A DNA stretch of 64,000 nucleotides from Leifsonia sp. fls2-241-R2A-40a (GCF_030209575.1 NZ_JARVRS010000001.1:1798001-1862000), one strand, 5' to 3'; positions 50,371-61,470 are shown, counted from the stretch's first letter. Made by a program: numbers and translations. Notes: generated by a model not told the origin, from the sequence alone.

Positions 50371-53300
50371 GTGCATTTCCTCGCCGTCCTGAGCATGAAG
50401 AACCGCGCCCTGATCGCGCTCGTCACGATCGTCGCCGCAGTCTTCGGTGGCCTCGCGCTCGCCAACCTCAAGCAGGAGCTCACCCCGTCGATCTCCTTCC
50501 CCCAGCTCGTGGTGCTCTCGTCCTATCCCGGGGCATCGCCGGAGGTCGTCAACAACGACGTCAGCACGCCGGTGGAGGCCGCGATCCAGGGCGTCCCTGG
50601 GCTCGACAGCACCAGCGCGGTGAGCAGCACCAACCAGTCGATCATCACCGTCAAGTTCACGTACGGGACCGACCTGGCGACCGCCGAGCAGAAGATCGAC
50701 CAGGCGATCAACCGCATCAAGTCGGGCCTCCCCTCCGGGGTGGAGCCGCAGGTGCTCTCCGGCAGCATCGACGACCTGCCCGTCATCCAGCTCGCCGTCA
50801 GCGGCGGCACGGACCAGCGCGCCCTCGGCGATGACATCACGAAGCTGATGCTGCCCGACATCGAGAACCTGAAGGGCGTCAACGACGCGCAGCTGGTCGG
50901 CGAGGTCGGCCAGCGCATCACGATCACTCCGGACACCGCGAAGCTCGCGGCGGCGGGAGTCTCGTCGTCCGCGATCAAGGATGCGCTGCAGCAGAACGGC
51001 GTACTGATCCCGGGCGGATCGATCACCGAGGACGGCAAGACGCTGTCCATCCAGTCCGGATCGCAGCTGTCGTCGGTGGAGGACATCGCCGGGCTGCCGC
51101 TGGTGCGGTCGGCGACGGCCGGAGGTGGCGCAGGTGCCGGCGCAGGCGGAGCCGGCGCAGGCGGAGCCGCGGGTGCCGGCGCAGGAGCCAGCGCAGGAGG
51201 AGCCGCGGGTGCGGGTGCCGGCGCTGCAGCAGGCAGCGCCGCCGCCGCAGCAGCCGCGACCACGCCCCCACCGACCATCGGCGAGGTCGCCACGGTCGCC
51301 CAGACGGACGACCCCACCACCTCGCTCTCGCGCGTGAACGGCAAGCCCGCGCTCACGGTCGCGGTCACCAAGCTCCCCTCCGCGAACACCGTCGAGGTCT
51401 CGCACGAGGTCTCCAACCTCATCCCGGAGCTCACCAAGAAGCTCGGCTCGGGCACCACCATCACGGTCGTCTTCGACCAGGCGCCCTTCATCACCCAGTC
51501 GATCAACGCGCTCGCCGAGGAGGGGCTGCTGGGGCTCGCGATGGCGGTCATCGTCATCCTGGTGTTCCTGCTGTCGGTCCGCTCCACGCTCGTGACGGTC
51601 GTGTCCATCCCGACCAGCGTGCTGATCACGTTCATCGTCATGTGGGCGACCGGCTACACGCTCAACATCATCACGCTCGGCGCGCTCACGATCGCGATCG
51701 GGCGCGTGGTGGACGACTCCATCGTCGTCATCGAGAACATCAAGCGGCAGCTGGTGCCGGGCGCCGACCGCGCCGTGACGATCGTCCGCGCCGTCCGCGA
51801 GGTCGGCGGCGCCATCACCGCTTCGACGATCACGACCGTGGCGGTCTTCCTGCCGCTCGCGTTCGTCGGCGATGTGACCGGCGAGCTGTTCCGGCCGTTC
51901 GCGCTGACGGTGACCATCGCGCTGCTGTCGTCGCTGCTCGTCGCGCTGACCATCGTGCCGGTTCTGGCCTACTGGTTCCTGCGGGCGCCGAAGGTGCACA
52001 AGCACGAAGGCGGTGTCGAGGGCGACTCCGCACACCTCTCGGTCGAGGAGGCGACCGCCTCCGGGATCGACGAGCTCGAGCATCCCTCGCGGCTGCAGGC
52101 GGGCTACCTGCCGATCATCCGCTGGACGCTGAAGCACTCGGTCATCACCGTCGTCTCGGCGCTCGTCGTGCTGGTGCTCACCGTCTTCGCGCTGCCGTTC
52201 GTCAAGACGAACTTCCTCGGCTCGAGCGGACAGAACTCGCTCACGGTCACGCAGACGCTCGACCCGGGCACCAGCCTGCAGGCGAAGGACGACGCGGCCA
52301 AGGTCGTAGAGCAGAAGCTGCTCGACACCAAGGGCGTGAAGACGGTCCAGGTCTCGATCGGCTCCAGCGGTTCCTCGCTGCGCGACGCGTTCACCGGTGG
52401 CGGTGGCGGGACGACGTTCTCGATCACCACCGACCCGAACGCCGACCAGGCGAAGCTGCAGAGCACCATCCAGGACGAGCTCGCCGGCATCACGGACCAG
52501 GGCCAGATCACCCTGTCCGCGTCCAGCGGGTTCGGCGGGTCCACCGACATCCAGGTGAACATCTCCGCGAGCAGCGACGCCGACCTGCAGAAGGCGACGG
52601 ACGCCGTGGTCGAGCAGTTGCAGAAGAAGTCGTCGCTCAAGCAGGTCACCGACAACCTGAGCGCCTCCCTGCCGTACGTCGCCGTGGATGTGGACCGCTC
52701 CAAGGCCGCGGCCGCCGGGCTGAGCGAGGTCGCCGTCGGCACGATCGTCTCCGAGGCGATGCAGCCGACGCAGGCCGGCTCGGTCGCGATCGACAACAGC
52801 ACGCTGAAGATCTACCTGCAGAGCGACAACCCGCCCACGACCGTGGCGGGACTGTCGCAGCTGTCCATCCCGACCGTCACGGGCGTGGTCCCGCTGGATT
52901 CGCTTGCCTCGGTGAAAGAGGTCAAGGGACCGGCGACCGTCACGACCGAGCGCGGTCTGCGGACCGCGAGCGTGACGGCCACGCCTGCGACCGACAACCT
53001 GACGACGGCCAACGCGGATGTGTCGGCGGCGCTCAAGGCGGCGGAGCTTCCGTCCGGTGCGACGGCCAAGATCGGCGGAGTCACCTCCAGCCAGTCGGAC
53101 GCGTTCAGCCAGCTTCTGCTCGCGCTGCTGGCGGCCATCCTGATCGTCTACATCGTGATGGTGGCGACGTTCCGCTCGCTGCTCCAGCCGGTGCTGCTGC
53201 TGATGTCGGTGCCGTTCGCGGCGACCGGCGCCATCCTGCTGCAGATTGTGTCGGGGATCCCGCTCGGTGTCGCGTCGCTGATCGGCCTGCTGATGCTCGT

Positions 53301-53811
53301 CGGAATCGTCGTCACAAACGCCATCGTGCTCATCGACCTCGTCAACCAGTACCGGCGGCGCGGGCTCACTGTGGCACAGGCCGTCGAGCACGGCGCCTCC
53401 CGCCGTCTGCGGCCGATCCTGATGACCGCACTGGCGACGATCGCCGCTCTGACGCCGATGGCGATCGGGCTGACCGGCCATGGTGGTTTCATCTCGCAGC
53501 CCCTCGCGATCGTCGTCATCGGCGGTCTCATCTCCTCGACCGTGCTTACGCTGGTCGTGCTCCCGACCCTCTACAACCTGGTGGAGGGCGCGCGAGAGCG
53601 CTGGCGGGCGACGCGTGCGGCGCGGGCGGATGCTGCGGGCGGCGGCGACGGGCACAGCGACGGCGGACCGGGCGCGGGTGGCCCCGGCGGCGACGGACCG
53701 CGCGGCCCCTGGGTACCGTCCGGCCCCGAGACGGGCGCGACGGTTCCCGCGGGGCGGCCGGCGCCCGAGCCTCCGGTGTTCACACGTCCCGCAGGCGGAA
53801 CGCAGGTCTGA
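50371..53811 (+). CDS. RND-superfamily efflux transporter (HAE1/SwrC-like)
   Basis: A 1146-residue AcrB-like permease with two repeats of 6 helices and large extracytoplasmic loops. It opens with MHFLAVLSMKNRALIALVTIVAAVFGGLALANLKQELTPSISFP, has the family phrases ISFPQLVVLSSYPGASPEVV and VTRPVEAAI-like VSTPVEAAIQG, and contains NIITLGALTIAIGRVVDDSIVVIENI with the proton-relay Asp-Asp in helix 4. This resembles Bacillus SwrC/YerP. The start is GTG with GAGGGG upstream. It lacks an adjacent membrane-fusion protein or outer-membrane factor, as expected for a monoderm. A 46-residue Gly/Ala block lies at residues 251-296, and the tail is Gly/Pro-rich. Confidence 0.93.
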   Translation: MHFLAVLSMKNRALIALVTIVAAVFGGLALANLKQELTPSISFPQLVVLSSYPGASPEVVNNDVSTPVEAAIQGVPGLDSTSAVSSTNQSIITVKFTYGTDLATAEQKIDQAINRIKSGLPSGVEPQVLSGSIDDLPVIQLAVSGGTDQRALGDDITKLMLPDIENLKGVNDAQLVGEVGQRITITPDTAKLAAAGVSSSAIKDALQQNGVLIPGGSITEDGKTLSIQSGSQLSSVEDIAGLPLVRSATAGGGAGAGAGGAGAGGAAGAGAGASAGGAAGAGAGAAAGSAAAAAAATTPPPTIGEVATVAQTDDPTTSLSRVNGKPALTVAVTKLPSANTVEVSHEVSNLIPELTKKLGSGTTITVVFDQAPFITQSINALAEEGLLGLAMAVIVILVFLLSVRSTLVTVVSIPTSVLITFIVMWATGYTLNIITLGALTIAIGRVVDDSIVVIENIKRQLVPGADRAVTIVRAVREVGGAITASTITTVAVFLPLAFVGDVTGELFRPFALTVTIALLSSLLVALTIVPVLAYWFLRAPKVHKHEGGVEGDSAHLSVEEATASGIDELEHPSRLQAGYLPIIRWTLKHSVITVVSALVVLVLTVFALPFVKTNFLGSSGQNSLTVTQTLDPGTSLQAKDDAAKVVEQKLLDTKGVKTVQVSIGSSGSSLRDAFTGGGGGTTFSITTDPNADQAKLQSTIQDELAGITDQGQITLSASSGFGGSTDIQVNISASSDADLQKATDAVVEQLQKKSSLKQVTDNLSASLPYVAVDVDRSKAAAAGLSEVAVGTIVSEAMQPTQAGSVAIDNSTLKIYLQSDNPPTTVAGLSQLSIPTVTGVVPLDSLASVKEVKGPATVTTERGLRTASVTATPATDNLTTANADVSAALKAAELPSGATAKIGGVTSSQSDAFSQLLLALLAAILIVYIVMVATFRSLLQPVLLLMSVPFAATGAILLQIVSGIPLGVASLIGLLMLVGIVVTNAIVLIDLVNQYRRRGLTVAQAVEHGASRRLRPILMTALATIAALTPMAIGLTGHGGFISQPLAIVVIGGLISSTVLTLVVLPTLYNLVEGARERWRATRAARADAAGGGDGHSDGGPGAGGPGGDGPRGPWVPSGPETGATVPAGRPAPEPPVFTRPAGGTQV
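51121..51258 (+). repeat. Gly/Ala-coding minisatellite inside the RND gene
   Basis: 138 bp that encode only Gly, Ala and two Ser (46 residues, 251-296 of the RND protein). The DNA consists of imperfect GCAGGCGGAGCC-like units of about 12-18 bp and uses GCA far more than the rest of the window. It separates the first periplasmic subdomain from the sequence continuing TTPPPTIGEVATV. Confidence 0.85.
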
Positions 53812-53819
53812 CCGCGTCT

Positions 53820-53847
53820 CCGGCCGTCCGGGATCCCAGACGGCCGG
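53820..53847 (+). terminator. Hairpin after the RND gene
   Basis: CCGGCCGTC (53820-53828) pairs perfectly with GACGGCCGG (53839-53847), 8 bp after the RND stop. A second hairpin (CGGGGC/GCCCCG) follows at about 53851-53866. No U-run, so a tentative terminator. Confidence 0.5.
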
Positions 53848-53896
53848 ATGCGGGGCTGCGGCCCCGTGTGCGGCGTGCGTCGCTAGTGTCACCGGT

Positions 53897-54802
53897 ATGA
53901 CCGCCCAGACCCTGTCCGTCGATCCGCTCTGGCCGCGCGCGGGGGGCTGGCCGCCGCTGGGGCCGGAGCGCGCCGACCTGACGCTGATCGGCATCCCCAC
54001 GCACGAGACGTCGCTGTCGCCCACCGGGGCGCACGCCACGCCCGGTGCGGTGCGCGAGGCCCTGCGTCGCTACTCCGCCTTCGCGGCCGGGCTCGACGTC
54101 GAAGCGTTGCGCTTCGCGGACGCCGGCGACGTGGTGTCGCCCGATGGGCCGCAGGGGCGAGAGCGGGCGCGCGCGGCGATGGCCGCCGCTGCCGGACGGT
54201 CGCGGCTCACCGTTGCGGTCGGCGGGGACAACTCCCTGACCGTGCCCGCCGCGCTCGGCTCGTACGGTGACGACCTCGGCAGCGCCGGGCTCGTCACGCT
54301 CGACGCCCACCACGACCTGCGCGACGGCTCATCGAACGGCTCGCCCGTCCGGGAGCTCATCGAAGCCGGACTCAACGGACGGCGCGTGGTGCAGGTCGGC
54401 ATCGCCGACTTCGCCAACTCGGCGGCATACACGCACCGTGCCGAGGAACTCGGCGTCACGGTCATCGCCCGCGACGCGCTGCACACGCGCCCACTCGACG
54501 ACGTGATGGCGGAGGCGCTGGAGATCGCCGGTGCCGGCGGGGGACCGATCCATGTCGACCTCGACGTCGACGTCTGCGACCGGTCGGTGGCACCCGGGTG
54601 CCCGGCGTCCGTGCCGGGAGGCCTCGCCGCGTGGGAGCTGCGCCGCTTCGCGCGCCTGGCCGGCGCATCCCCCCTCGTCCGCTCGATCGACATCGCCGAG
54701 GTGGATGCGACCGCCGACGCCGCCGACGACCGCACGGTCCGTCTCGCGGCGCTCCTCGTCCTCGAGGCCGCCGCCGGTCTCGCCTCCCGCCCCTTGCGCT
54801 GA
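53897..54802 (+). CDS. hutG: Ureohydrolase-family formimidoylglutamase (probable HutG)
   Basis: A 301-residue arginase-fold protein in a histidine-utilisation cluster. It probably cleaves N-formimidoylglutamate to glutamate and formamide (or the direct hydrolysis used by HutG). Metal motifs are DAHHDLRD (residues 136-143) and DLDVDVCD (221-228). The first motif reads GGDNS (109-113) where most ureohydrolases have GGDHS, so one Mn ligand is replaced by Asn. IGIPTHETSLSPTGAHATPGAVREALR opens it. The ATG at 53897 is 7 bases after TAGTGT, so it may be leaderless. It is convergent with hutI. Confidence 0.85.
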   Translation: MTAQTLSVDPLWPRAGGWPPLGPERADLTLIGIPTHETSLSPTGAHATPGAVREALRRYSAFAAGLDVEALRFADAGDVVSPDGPQGRERARAAMAAAAGRSRLTVAVGGDNSLTVPAALGSYGDDLGSAGLVTLDAHHDLRDGSSNGSPVRELIEAGLNGRRVVQVGIADFANSAAYTHRAEELGVTVIARDALHTRPLDDVMAEALEIAGAGGGPIHVDLDVDVCDRSVAPGCPASVPGGLAAWELRRFARLAGASPLVRSIDIAEVDATADAADDRTVRLAALLVLEAAAGLASRPLR

Positions 54803-54819
54803 CGGCCGCGGCCGAGCGA

Positions 54820-55973
54820 CTAGGCGCGGACGGTGCGGGCGACGAGCGGAACGCCGGGGCGGTAAGCGAGGTGGATGTGGCTGGGCGCGGCCAGCACCGC
54901 GAGGTCGGCCCGTGCGCCCGGCCGGAGGTGCCCCACGTCGTCGCGACGGAGGGCGGCAGCGCCGCCGAGGGTCGCGGCCTGCAGTGCTTCCGCGGGGGTG
55001 AGGCCCATCTCGCGCACGGCCAGCGCCATGCAGAACGGCATCGACGACGTGAAGGACGACCCCGGGTTGCAGTCGCTCGCCAGGGCGACCGTCGCGCCCG
55101 CATCCAGCAGGCGACGTCCGGAGGGATACGGGTGGCGCGTCGAGAACTCGACGCCCGGCAGCAGCGTGGCGACGGTCCGGGATGCGGCGAGCCGCTCCAC
55201 GTCGTCGTCGCTGAGGTAGGTGCAGTGGTCGACGCTCGCCGCATCCAGCTCGACCGCCAGTGCGACGCCCTCGCCCGGCCCCAATTGTGCCGCGTGCAGT
55301 CGCACCCCGAGTCCGCGGGCCGCACCGGCGGTCAGGATGCGCCGTGACTGCTCCACCGTGAACGCTCCCGTCTCGCAGAAGACGTCGATCCAGCGGGCGT
55401 GGGGCAGGCAGGCATCCAGCATGTCGCCGGTCACCAGCTCGACGTACGCCTCCGGGTCGTCGGCGTACTCCGGCGGGACGACATGCGCGCCCAGGTAGGT
55501 CGTCTCGTCCGTGACCTCGCGGGCGAGCCGGAGCAGCCGCTCCTCGTCCGCGACGGTCAGCCCGTAGCCGCTCTTCACCTCGAACGTGGTGGTCCCCTGC
55601 GCGTGCAGCTCGGCCACGAACCGCTGGAGCCGGGCCCGTAGTTCGTCGTCCGGTGCCGCACGGGTGGCAGCCACCGTCGACCGTATGCCGCCCGCGGTAT
55701 ACGGCCGGCCGGCCATCCTCGCCTCGAACTCCGCTGCGCGGTCGCCGCCGAAGACGAGGTGGGTGTGCGAGTCGACGAATCCCGGGATGACGGCGGCGCC
55801 CGCGACGTCGACGATCTCGTCGGCGTCCGACCGCGGCGCGGACGCCGACGGCCCCGTCCACTCCACGCGGCCGTCGACCGCGAGCACGGCCGCGTCGGAC
55901 ACGATGCCGAGCGGCCCGGGATGCGCCGGGTCGAACGTGACCAGCTCGCCGATCCCGGTGACCAGCGTCGCGC

Positions 55974-55977
<4 letters not shown>
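54820..55977 (-). CDS. hutI: Imidazolonepropionase
   Basis: A 385-residue amidohydrolase that opens imidazolone propionate to N-formimidoylglutamate, the third step of histidine breakdown. Motifs are [28 protein letters not shown] (the HxH pair), [33 protein letters not shown], and [23 protein letters not shown] (metal Asp). The ATG at 55975-55977 overlaps the hutU stop by 4 bp. It is the last gene of the hutH-hutU-hutI operon and ends 17 bp from the stop of hutG. Confidence 0.96.
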
Positions 55978-57683
<1,706 letters not shown>

Positions 57684-57733
57684 GGTTCTCGTTCCTTTCG
57701 TCCTGGCCGGGGCCAGTGGGGTCGGGGAGTAGG

Positions 57734-59266
57734 TCAGGCGAGGCCGGCGCCGGCGCGGAGGGCGCCGGAGGCGACGAGCGTGTAGGCGGCCTCGATCTCG
57801 GGGGAGAGGTGGCGGTCGGGCCCGGGACCCGCGACGGTCTCGCGCAGGGTGGCGATGACGGCGCCGGTCGCGGGACCGGGCTGGAGCGGCGCGCGGAGGT
57901 CCGCGCCCCGGGCGGCGGTCATGACCTCGATCGCGATGACGCGCGCCAGGCCGTCGAGGGCGCGGCGCAGCTTGCGGGCCGCCGCCCATCCCATCGACAC
58001 GTGGTCCTCCTGCATGGCCGACGACGGGATGCTGTCCACCGATGCAGGAGCGGCGAGCCGCTTCAGCTCCGAGACGATCCCGGCGGCCGTGTACTGCGCG
58101 ATCATCAGGCCCGAGTCGACGCCGACCTCGTGCGCGAGGAACGGCGGAAGCCCCTGGTTGCGCGCCGGGTCGAGGAAGCGGTCGGTCCGCCGCTCGGACA
58201 TGCTCGCCACGTCGGCGATAGCGATCGCGAGGAAGTCGAGCACGTAGGCGACCGGCGCCCCGTGGAAGTTGCCGTTCGACTCGACCCGTCCGTCCACGGT
58301 CAGGACGGGGTTGTCGACCGCCGAGGCCAGCTCGCGCTCGGCGACCAGCTCGGCGTGCGCCACCGTGTCGCGTGCGGCACCGTGAACCTGCGGCGAGCAG
58401 CGGAGCGAGTAGGCGTCCTGGACGCGGGTGCACTCGGGTCCCTTGTGACTGGCGACGATCGGGGAGCCGGCCAGCAGGGTTCGGAGGTTCGCCGCCGAGA
58501 CCGCCTGCCCGGCCTGCGGGCGCAGCCGCTGCAGGTCGTCGGCGAAGACGGCGTCGGTGCCGAGCAGCGCCTCCACGCTCATCGCCGCGGCGATGTCCGC
58601 ATCGGTCAGCAGCCCGTGGAGGTCGTGGATGGCGAGGGCCAGCATCCCGAGCATCCCGTCGGTGCCGTTGATGAGGGCCAGGCCCTCCTTCTCGGCGAGC
58701 ACGACGGGCTGGATGCCGGCCGCGGCGAGGGCGTCGGACGCGTCGAGCAGGTCGCCGTCCACGCGGACGCGCCCCTCGCCCATGGCGGCCAGCGCACAGT
58801 GGGCGAGCGGTGCGAGGTCGCCGGAGCAGCCGAGCGAGCCGTACTCGTGCACCACCGGCGTGATGCCTGCGTTGAGCAGTGCGGCGTACGTCTCGACGGT
58901 CTGCGGGCGGGCCCCGGTGCGTCCGGTCATCAGCGTGGAGAGGCGCAGCAGCATGAGGGCGCGGACCACCTCCCGCTCGACCTCCGGGCCGGATCCGGCT
59001 GCATGCGAGCGCACCAGGCTCGCCTGCAGCTGTGCACGGCGGTCGCCCGGGATGAACGTGGTCGCGAGGGCGCCGAAGCCCGTCGAGATGCCGTAGTGCG
59101 GCTCGGTGTCGCCGGCCAGCGCCTCGACGATCGCACGAGAGGCGGCGACGCCGTCGAGCGACGCCGGGTCGAGTTCGATGCGGGCGCCGTGGCGGGCGAC
59201 GGCGACGACGTCGGCGATGCTGAGCGGGCCGGAGCCGACGGTGACAGAGGTCTGGGTCTGGAGCAT
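57734..59266 (-). CDS. hutH: Histidine ammonia-lyase
   Basis: A 510-residue lyase that deaminates histidine to urocanate, the first gene of the hut operon. The catalytic Tyr sits in [12 protein letters not shown] (about Tyr58). The MIO prosthetic-group triad reads Cys147-Ser148-Gly149 in [16 protein letters not shown], where many enzymes have Ala-Ser-Gly. The C-terminal [22 protein letters not shown] region is also typical. ATG 59264-59266 is chosen over the longer frame because [10 protein letters not shown] aligns with family starts and the upstream DNA contains the regulator's operator. Confidence 0.96.
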   Translation of the reverse strand: MLQTQTSVTVGSGPLSIADVVAVARHGARIELDPASLDGVAASRAIVEALAGDTEPHYGISTGFGALATTFIPGDRRAQLQASLVRSHAAGSGPEVEREVVRALMLLRLSTLMTGRTGARPQTVETYAALLNAGITPVVHEYGSLGCSGDLAPLAHCALAAMGEGRVRVDGDLLDASDALAAAGIQPVVLAEKEGLALINGTDGMLGMLALAIHDLHGLLTDADIAAAMSVEALLGTDAVFADDLQRLRPQAGQAVSAANLRTLLAGSPIVASHKGPECTRVQDAYSLRCSPQVHGAARDTVAHAELVAERELASAVDNPVLTVDGRVESNGNFHGAPVAYVLDFLAIAIADVASMSERRTDRFLDPARNQGLPPFLAHEVGVDSGLMIAQYTAAGIVSELKRLAAPASVDSIPSSAMQEDHVSMGWAAARKLRRALDGLARVIAIEVMTAARGADLRAPLQPGPATGAVIATLRETVAGPGPDRHLSPEIEAAYTLVASGALRAGAGLA

Positions 59267-59318
59267 GCTCCGATCCTCGCGCCGGGCGGTCGGATGCGCG
59301 CCGGCTGTACGCTGCTGT

Positions 59319-59338
59319 GTGTCCGGTATCCCAGACAC
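59319..59338. promoter_or_regulatory. Palindromic operator between hutH and the IclR regulator
   Basis: GTGTCCGGTATCCCAGACAC, a 20-bp imperfect palindrome in which 8 of 10 base pairs match. It sits 53 bp upstream of the hutH start and 18 bp upstream of the regulator's GTG, so one bound protein could control both. Confidence 0.65.
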
Positions 59339-59355
59339 GCTCGGAAGGGGATGCG

Positions 59356-60114
59356 GTGAGCAAGGTTCCCGCTGCGGAGAACACCCTCCGCGTTCTGGCC
59401 TATCTCGGCTCGCAGCGGGGTCCGGCGCCGGCTGCCGCCATCGCCTCCGCTCTCGGCCTCCCGCGCTCGACGGTCTACCACCTGCTCGCCGTGCTGACCG
59501 AGCACGGCTTCGTGCTGCACTTCCCCGAAGCGCGGCGGTACGGACTGGGTGTCGCCGCGTACGAACTGTCGAGCGCGTTCTCGCGCCAGCAGCCGCTCAG
59601 CCGGCTCGGGCGTCCGATCGTCGCCGCGCTGGTCGACGCCCTCGGCGAGTCCGGGCACGTCGCCGTGCTGCACGGCCGCGACGTCGTCTACATCGTCGAG
59701 GAGCGGGCGCCCCGGCGTCCGCGGCTCGTCACGGATGTGGGTGTCCGCCTGCCCGCGCACCTCACCGCGAGCGGGCGGGCGCTGCTGGCGACGCTTCCCC
59801 GGGAGCAGCTGCGGGCGCTGTACCCGGACTCGGAGGCGTTCGAGGACCGCACCGGATCGGGTCCGCACTCGTACGCGGAATTGCGGCGGGTGGTGACGGA
59901 GGCGCGCGAGCGCGGCTACGCCACCGAGGACGGGGATGTGACGCCCGGCTTCGCCTCCGTCGCGGTCTCGGTGCGCGACCACGCCGGGTGGCCGGCGGCC
60001 GGGATCGCGGTGACCTTCCCCCGCGAGAACGTGGCGGCGGACGGATGGGATGCGCTCGCCGCGCGCGTGCGCGAGGCGGCCGCGGAACTCTCCCGCCGCA
60101 TCCGGGGCAGCTGA
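59356..60114 (+). CDS. IclR-family regulator of histidine utilisation
   Basis: A 252-residue IclR-type protein. The winged helix is [45 protein letters not shown] (about residues 8-55). The effector domain includes [48 protein letters not shown] and [13 protein letters not shown]. It diverges from hutH. The effector might be urocanate, the classic inducer of hut genes. GTG 59356 is supported by GGAAGGGG upstream; the ATG 59351 is out of frame. Confidence 0.92.
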   Translation: MSKVPAAENTLRVLAYLGSQRGPAPAAAIASALGLPRSTVYHLLAVLTEHGFVLHFPEARRYGLGVAAYELSSAFSRQQPLSRLGRPIVAALVDALGESGHVAVLHGRDVVYIVEERAPRRPRLVTDVGVRLPAHLTASGRALLATLPREQLRALYPDSEAFEDRTGSGPHSYAELRRVVTEARERGYATEDGDVTPGFASVAVSVRDHAGWPAAGIAVTFPRENVAADGWDALAARVREAAAELSRRIRGS

Positions 60115-60130
60115 AGGCGTCCGGGCGACG

Positions 60131-60610
60131 CTACGAGACTCGAGCGGTCAGCGGTTTGGCGTAGCAGACGGAGAAGGAGTCGCCGACGTACGGCCCGAAG
60201 TTGGGGATGCGCTCGTAGCCGGCGCGCTCGTACAGGGCGATCGCGGCATGCTGGAGCGGCCCGGTCTCCAGTCGCAGTTCCGCGATGCCCGCCGCAGTCG
60301 CCGCCGACTCCGCGGCCTGGAGCAGTGCTTTCGCGAGCCCGCGCCCACGCGCGTCCTCATGAACGAACATCCGCTTGAGCTCGGCGGGTGCGGTCGGGTC
60401 GGAGACGTTCTGGACGAGCGCCGTGATTCCGAGCGGGCGCCCGTCCACGCGGGCAACTAACACCGTCACCCCGGGCTTCTCGAGCTCCGAGACGTCGAGC
60501 AGGTAGCAACTCTCCGGGGGATACAACGCGAACGCGAACTCGTCGCTCAGTCGCAGGAGGTCCTCGACCTCCGGCTGGCGGGGCGGTTCGGTGCGGATCT
60601 CGGTCGGCAT
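60131..60610 (-). CDS. GNAT-family N-acetyltransferase
   Basis: A 159-residue acetyltransferase with the acetyl-CoA loop EDARGRGLAKALLQAAESAA (motif A, about residues 80-100) and ELRLETGPLQHAAIALYERAGYERI. It closes GPYVGDSFSVCYAKPL. Such two-strand proteins act on small amines or peptides; the target is unknown. The ATG is at 60608-60610. It is convergent with the IclR gene and 16 bp apart. Confidence 0.87.
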   Translation of the reverse strand: MPTEIRTEPPRQPEVEDLLRLSDEFAFALYPPESCYLLDVSELEKPGVTVLVARVDGRPLGITALVQNVSDPTAPAELKRMFVHEDARGRGLAKALLQAAESAATAAGIAELRLETGPLQHAAIALYERAGYERIPNFGPYVGDSFSVCYAKPLTARVS

Positions 60611-60698
60611 GCGTCGATGCTAGCCGCGGCTCGTGTCCGGCGGATTACGCCCGGACGTCGGTGCCGGCCCGGCGGACTGCCGGGCCGGCAGCGACGGG

Positions 60699-61286
60699 TC
60701 AGGCCCGGTTCGGCGTGCGGTTCTCGGCGCTGACCATCCACGCATACTGCTCGAGGCGCTCGATGATCGCGTGCAGCAGGTCGGCGGAGGTCGGGTCCTC
60801 CTCGTCGACGTCGTCGTGGACGTCGCGCATCGTGCGGACCACGCCCTCCAGTCGCTCGGTGATCAGGTCGACCGTCTCGGACGTGTCGACCTCGCCGTTC
60901 GGGAACTCGGGCAGGCTGGTCTGCTCGGCGACCGTGGCGCTGCGTCCGTCGGGGGTGGCGTGCAGGGCGCGGAGACGCTCGGCGATGGTGTCGCTGAACT
61001 CGCGCGCGGCCTCGACGATCTCGTCGAGCTGCAGATGAAGGTCGCGGAAGTTGCGTCCGACCACGTTCCAGTGCGCCTGCTTGCCCTGCAGGTGCAGCTC
61101 GATCAGGTCGACGTGCACGCGCTGGAGGTTCTGCGCGAGCTCGGTGGACGCGACGAAGCCGTGCTCGGCGTGCTCCCGGCGGGTCGGCGCGACTCCGACG
61201 GTGCTGGTGCGGCGCACGGATGCGGTCTTGGGCGCCGACTTCGGCGCGGACTTCTTGGTGCTCGTCTTGGTGTCGCTTGCGGCCAC
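60699..61286 (-). CDS. dps: Dps-family DNA-protection ferritin
   Basis: A 195-residue Dps. The ferroxidase-site helix is KQAHWNVVGRNFRDLHLQLDEIVEAAREFSDTIAERL (His and Asp ligands). The rest forms the four-helix bundle typical of Dps dodecamers. The first 30 residues (TKTSTKKSAPKSAPKTASVRR) are a Lys/Ser-rich tail of the type that binds DNA. The start is GTG (61284-61286) with AAGGGA six bases upstream. Extra in-frame sequence further upstream is not used. It is on the opposite strand to hsp20, whose CIRCE promoter lies in the shared gap. Confidence 0.93.
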   Translation of the reverse strand: MAASDTKTSTKKSAPKSAPKTASVRRTSTVGVAPTRREHAEHGFVASTELAQNLQRVHVDLIELHLQGKQAHWNVVGRNFRDLHLQLDEIVEAAREFSDTIAERLRALHATPDGRSATVAEQTSLPEFPNGEVDTSETVDLITERLEGVVRTMRDVHDDVDEEDPTSADLLHAIIERLEQYAWMVSAENRTPNRA

Positions 61287-61372
61287 GATGGGTCCCTTCT
61301 GTTCGATGGACCCCACAGACGATAGGCCGCGGACCGCGGCCACGGAACCGGGTTGACAGGGTCGGAAACCAC

Positions 61373-61402
61373 TTGGCACTCCCGTGGGGAGAGTGCTAAT
61401 AT
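61373..61402 (+). promoter_or_regulatory. CIRCE element and promoter of the small heat shock gene
   Basis: TTGGCACTC (61373-61381), a 9-base spacer, then GAGTGCTAA (61391-61399): one base from the HrcA consensus TTAGCACTC-N9-GAGTGCTAA. The left arm includes a TTGGCA -35 and the right arm overlaps TAATAT (61397-61402), 18 bp downstream. HrcA binding would directly block this promoter. Confidence 0.95.
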
Positions 61403-61470
61403 CTGTGGTCGAAAAGAGTGCACAAAGGTGCTCTCATCAGCTGTTCTAAGCCAAGAGAGGGGTACATCCA

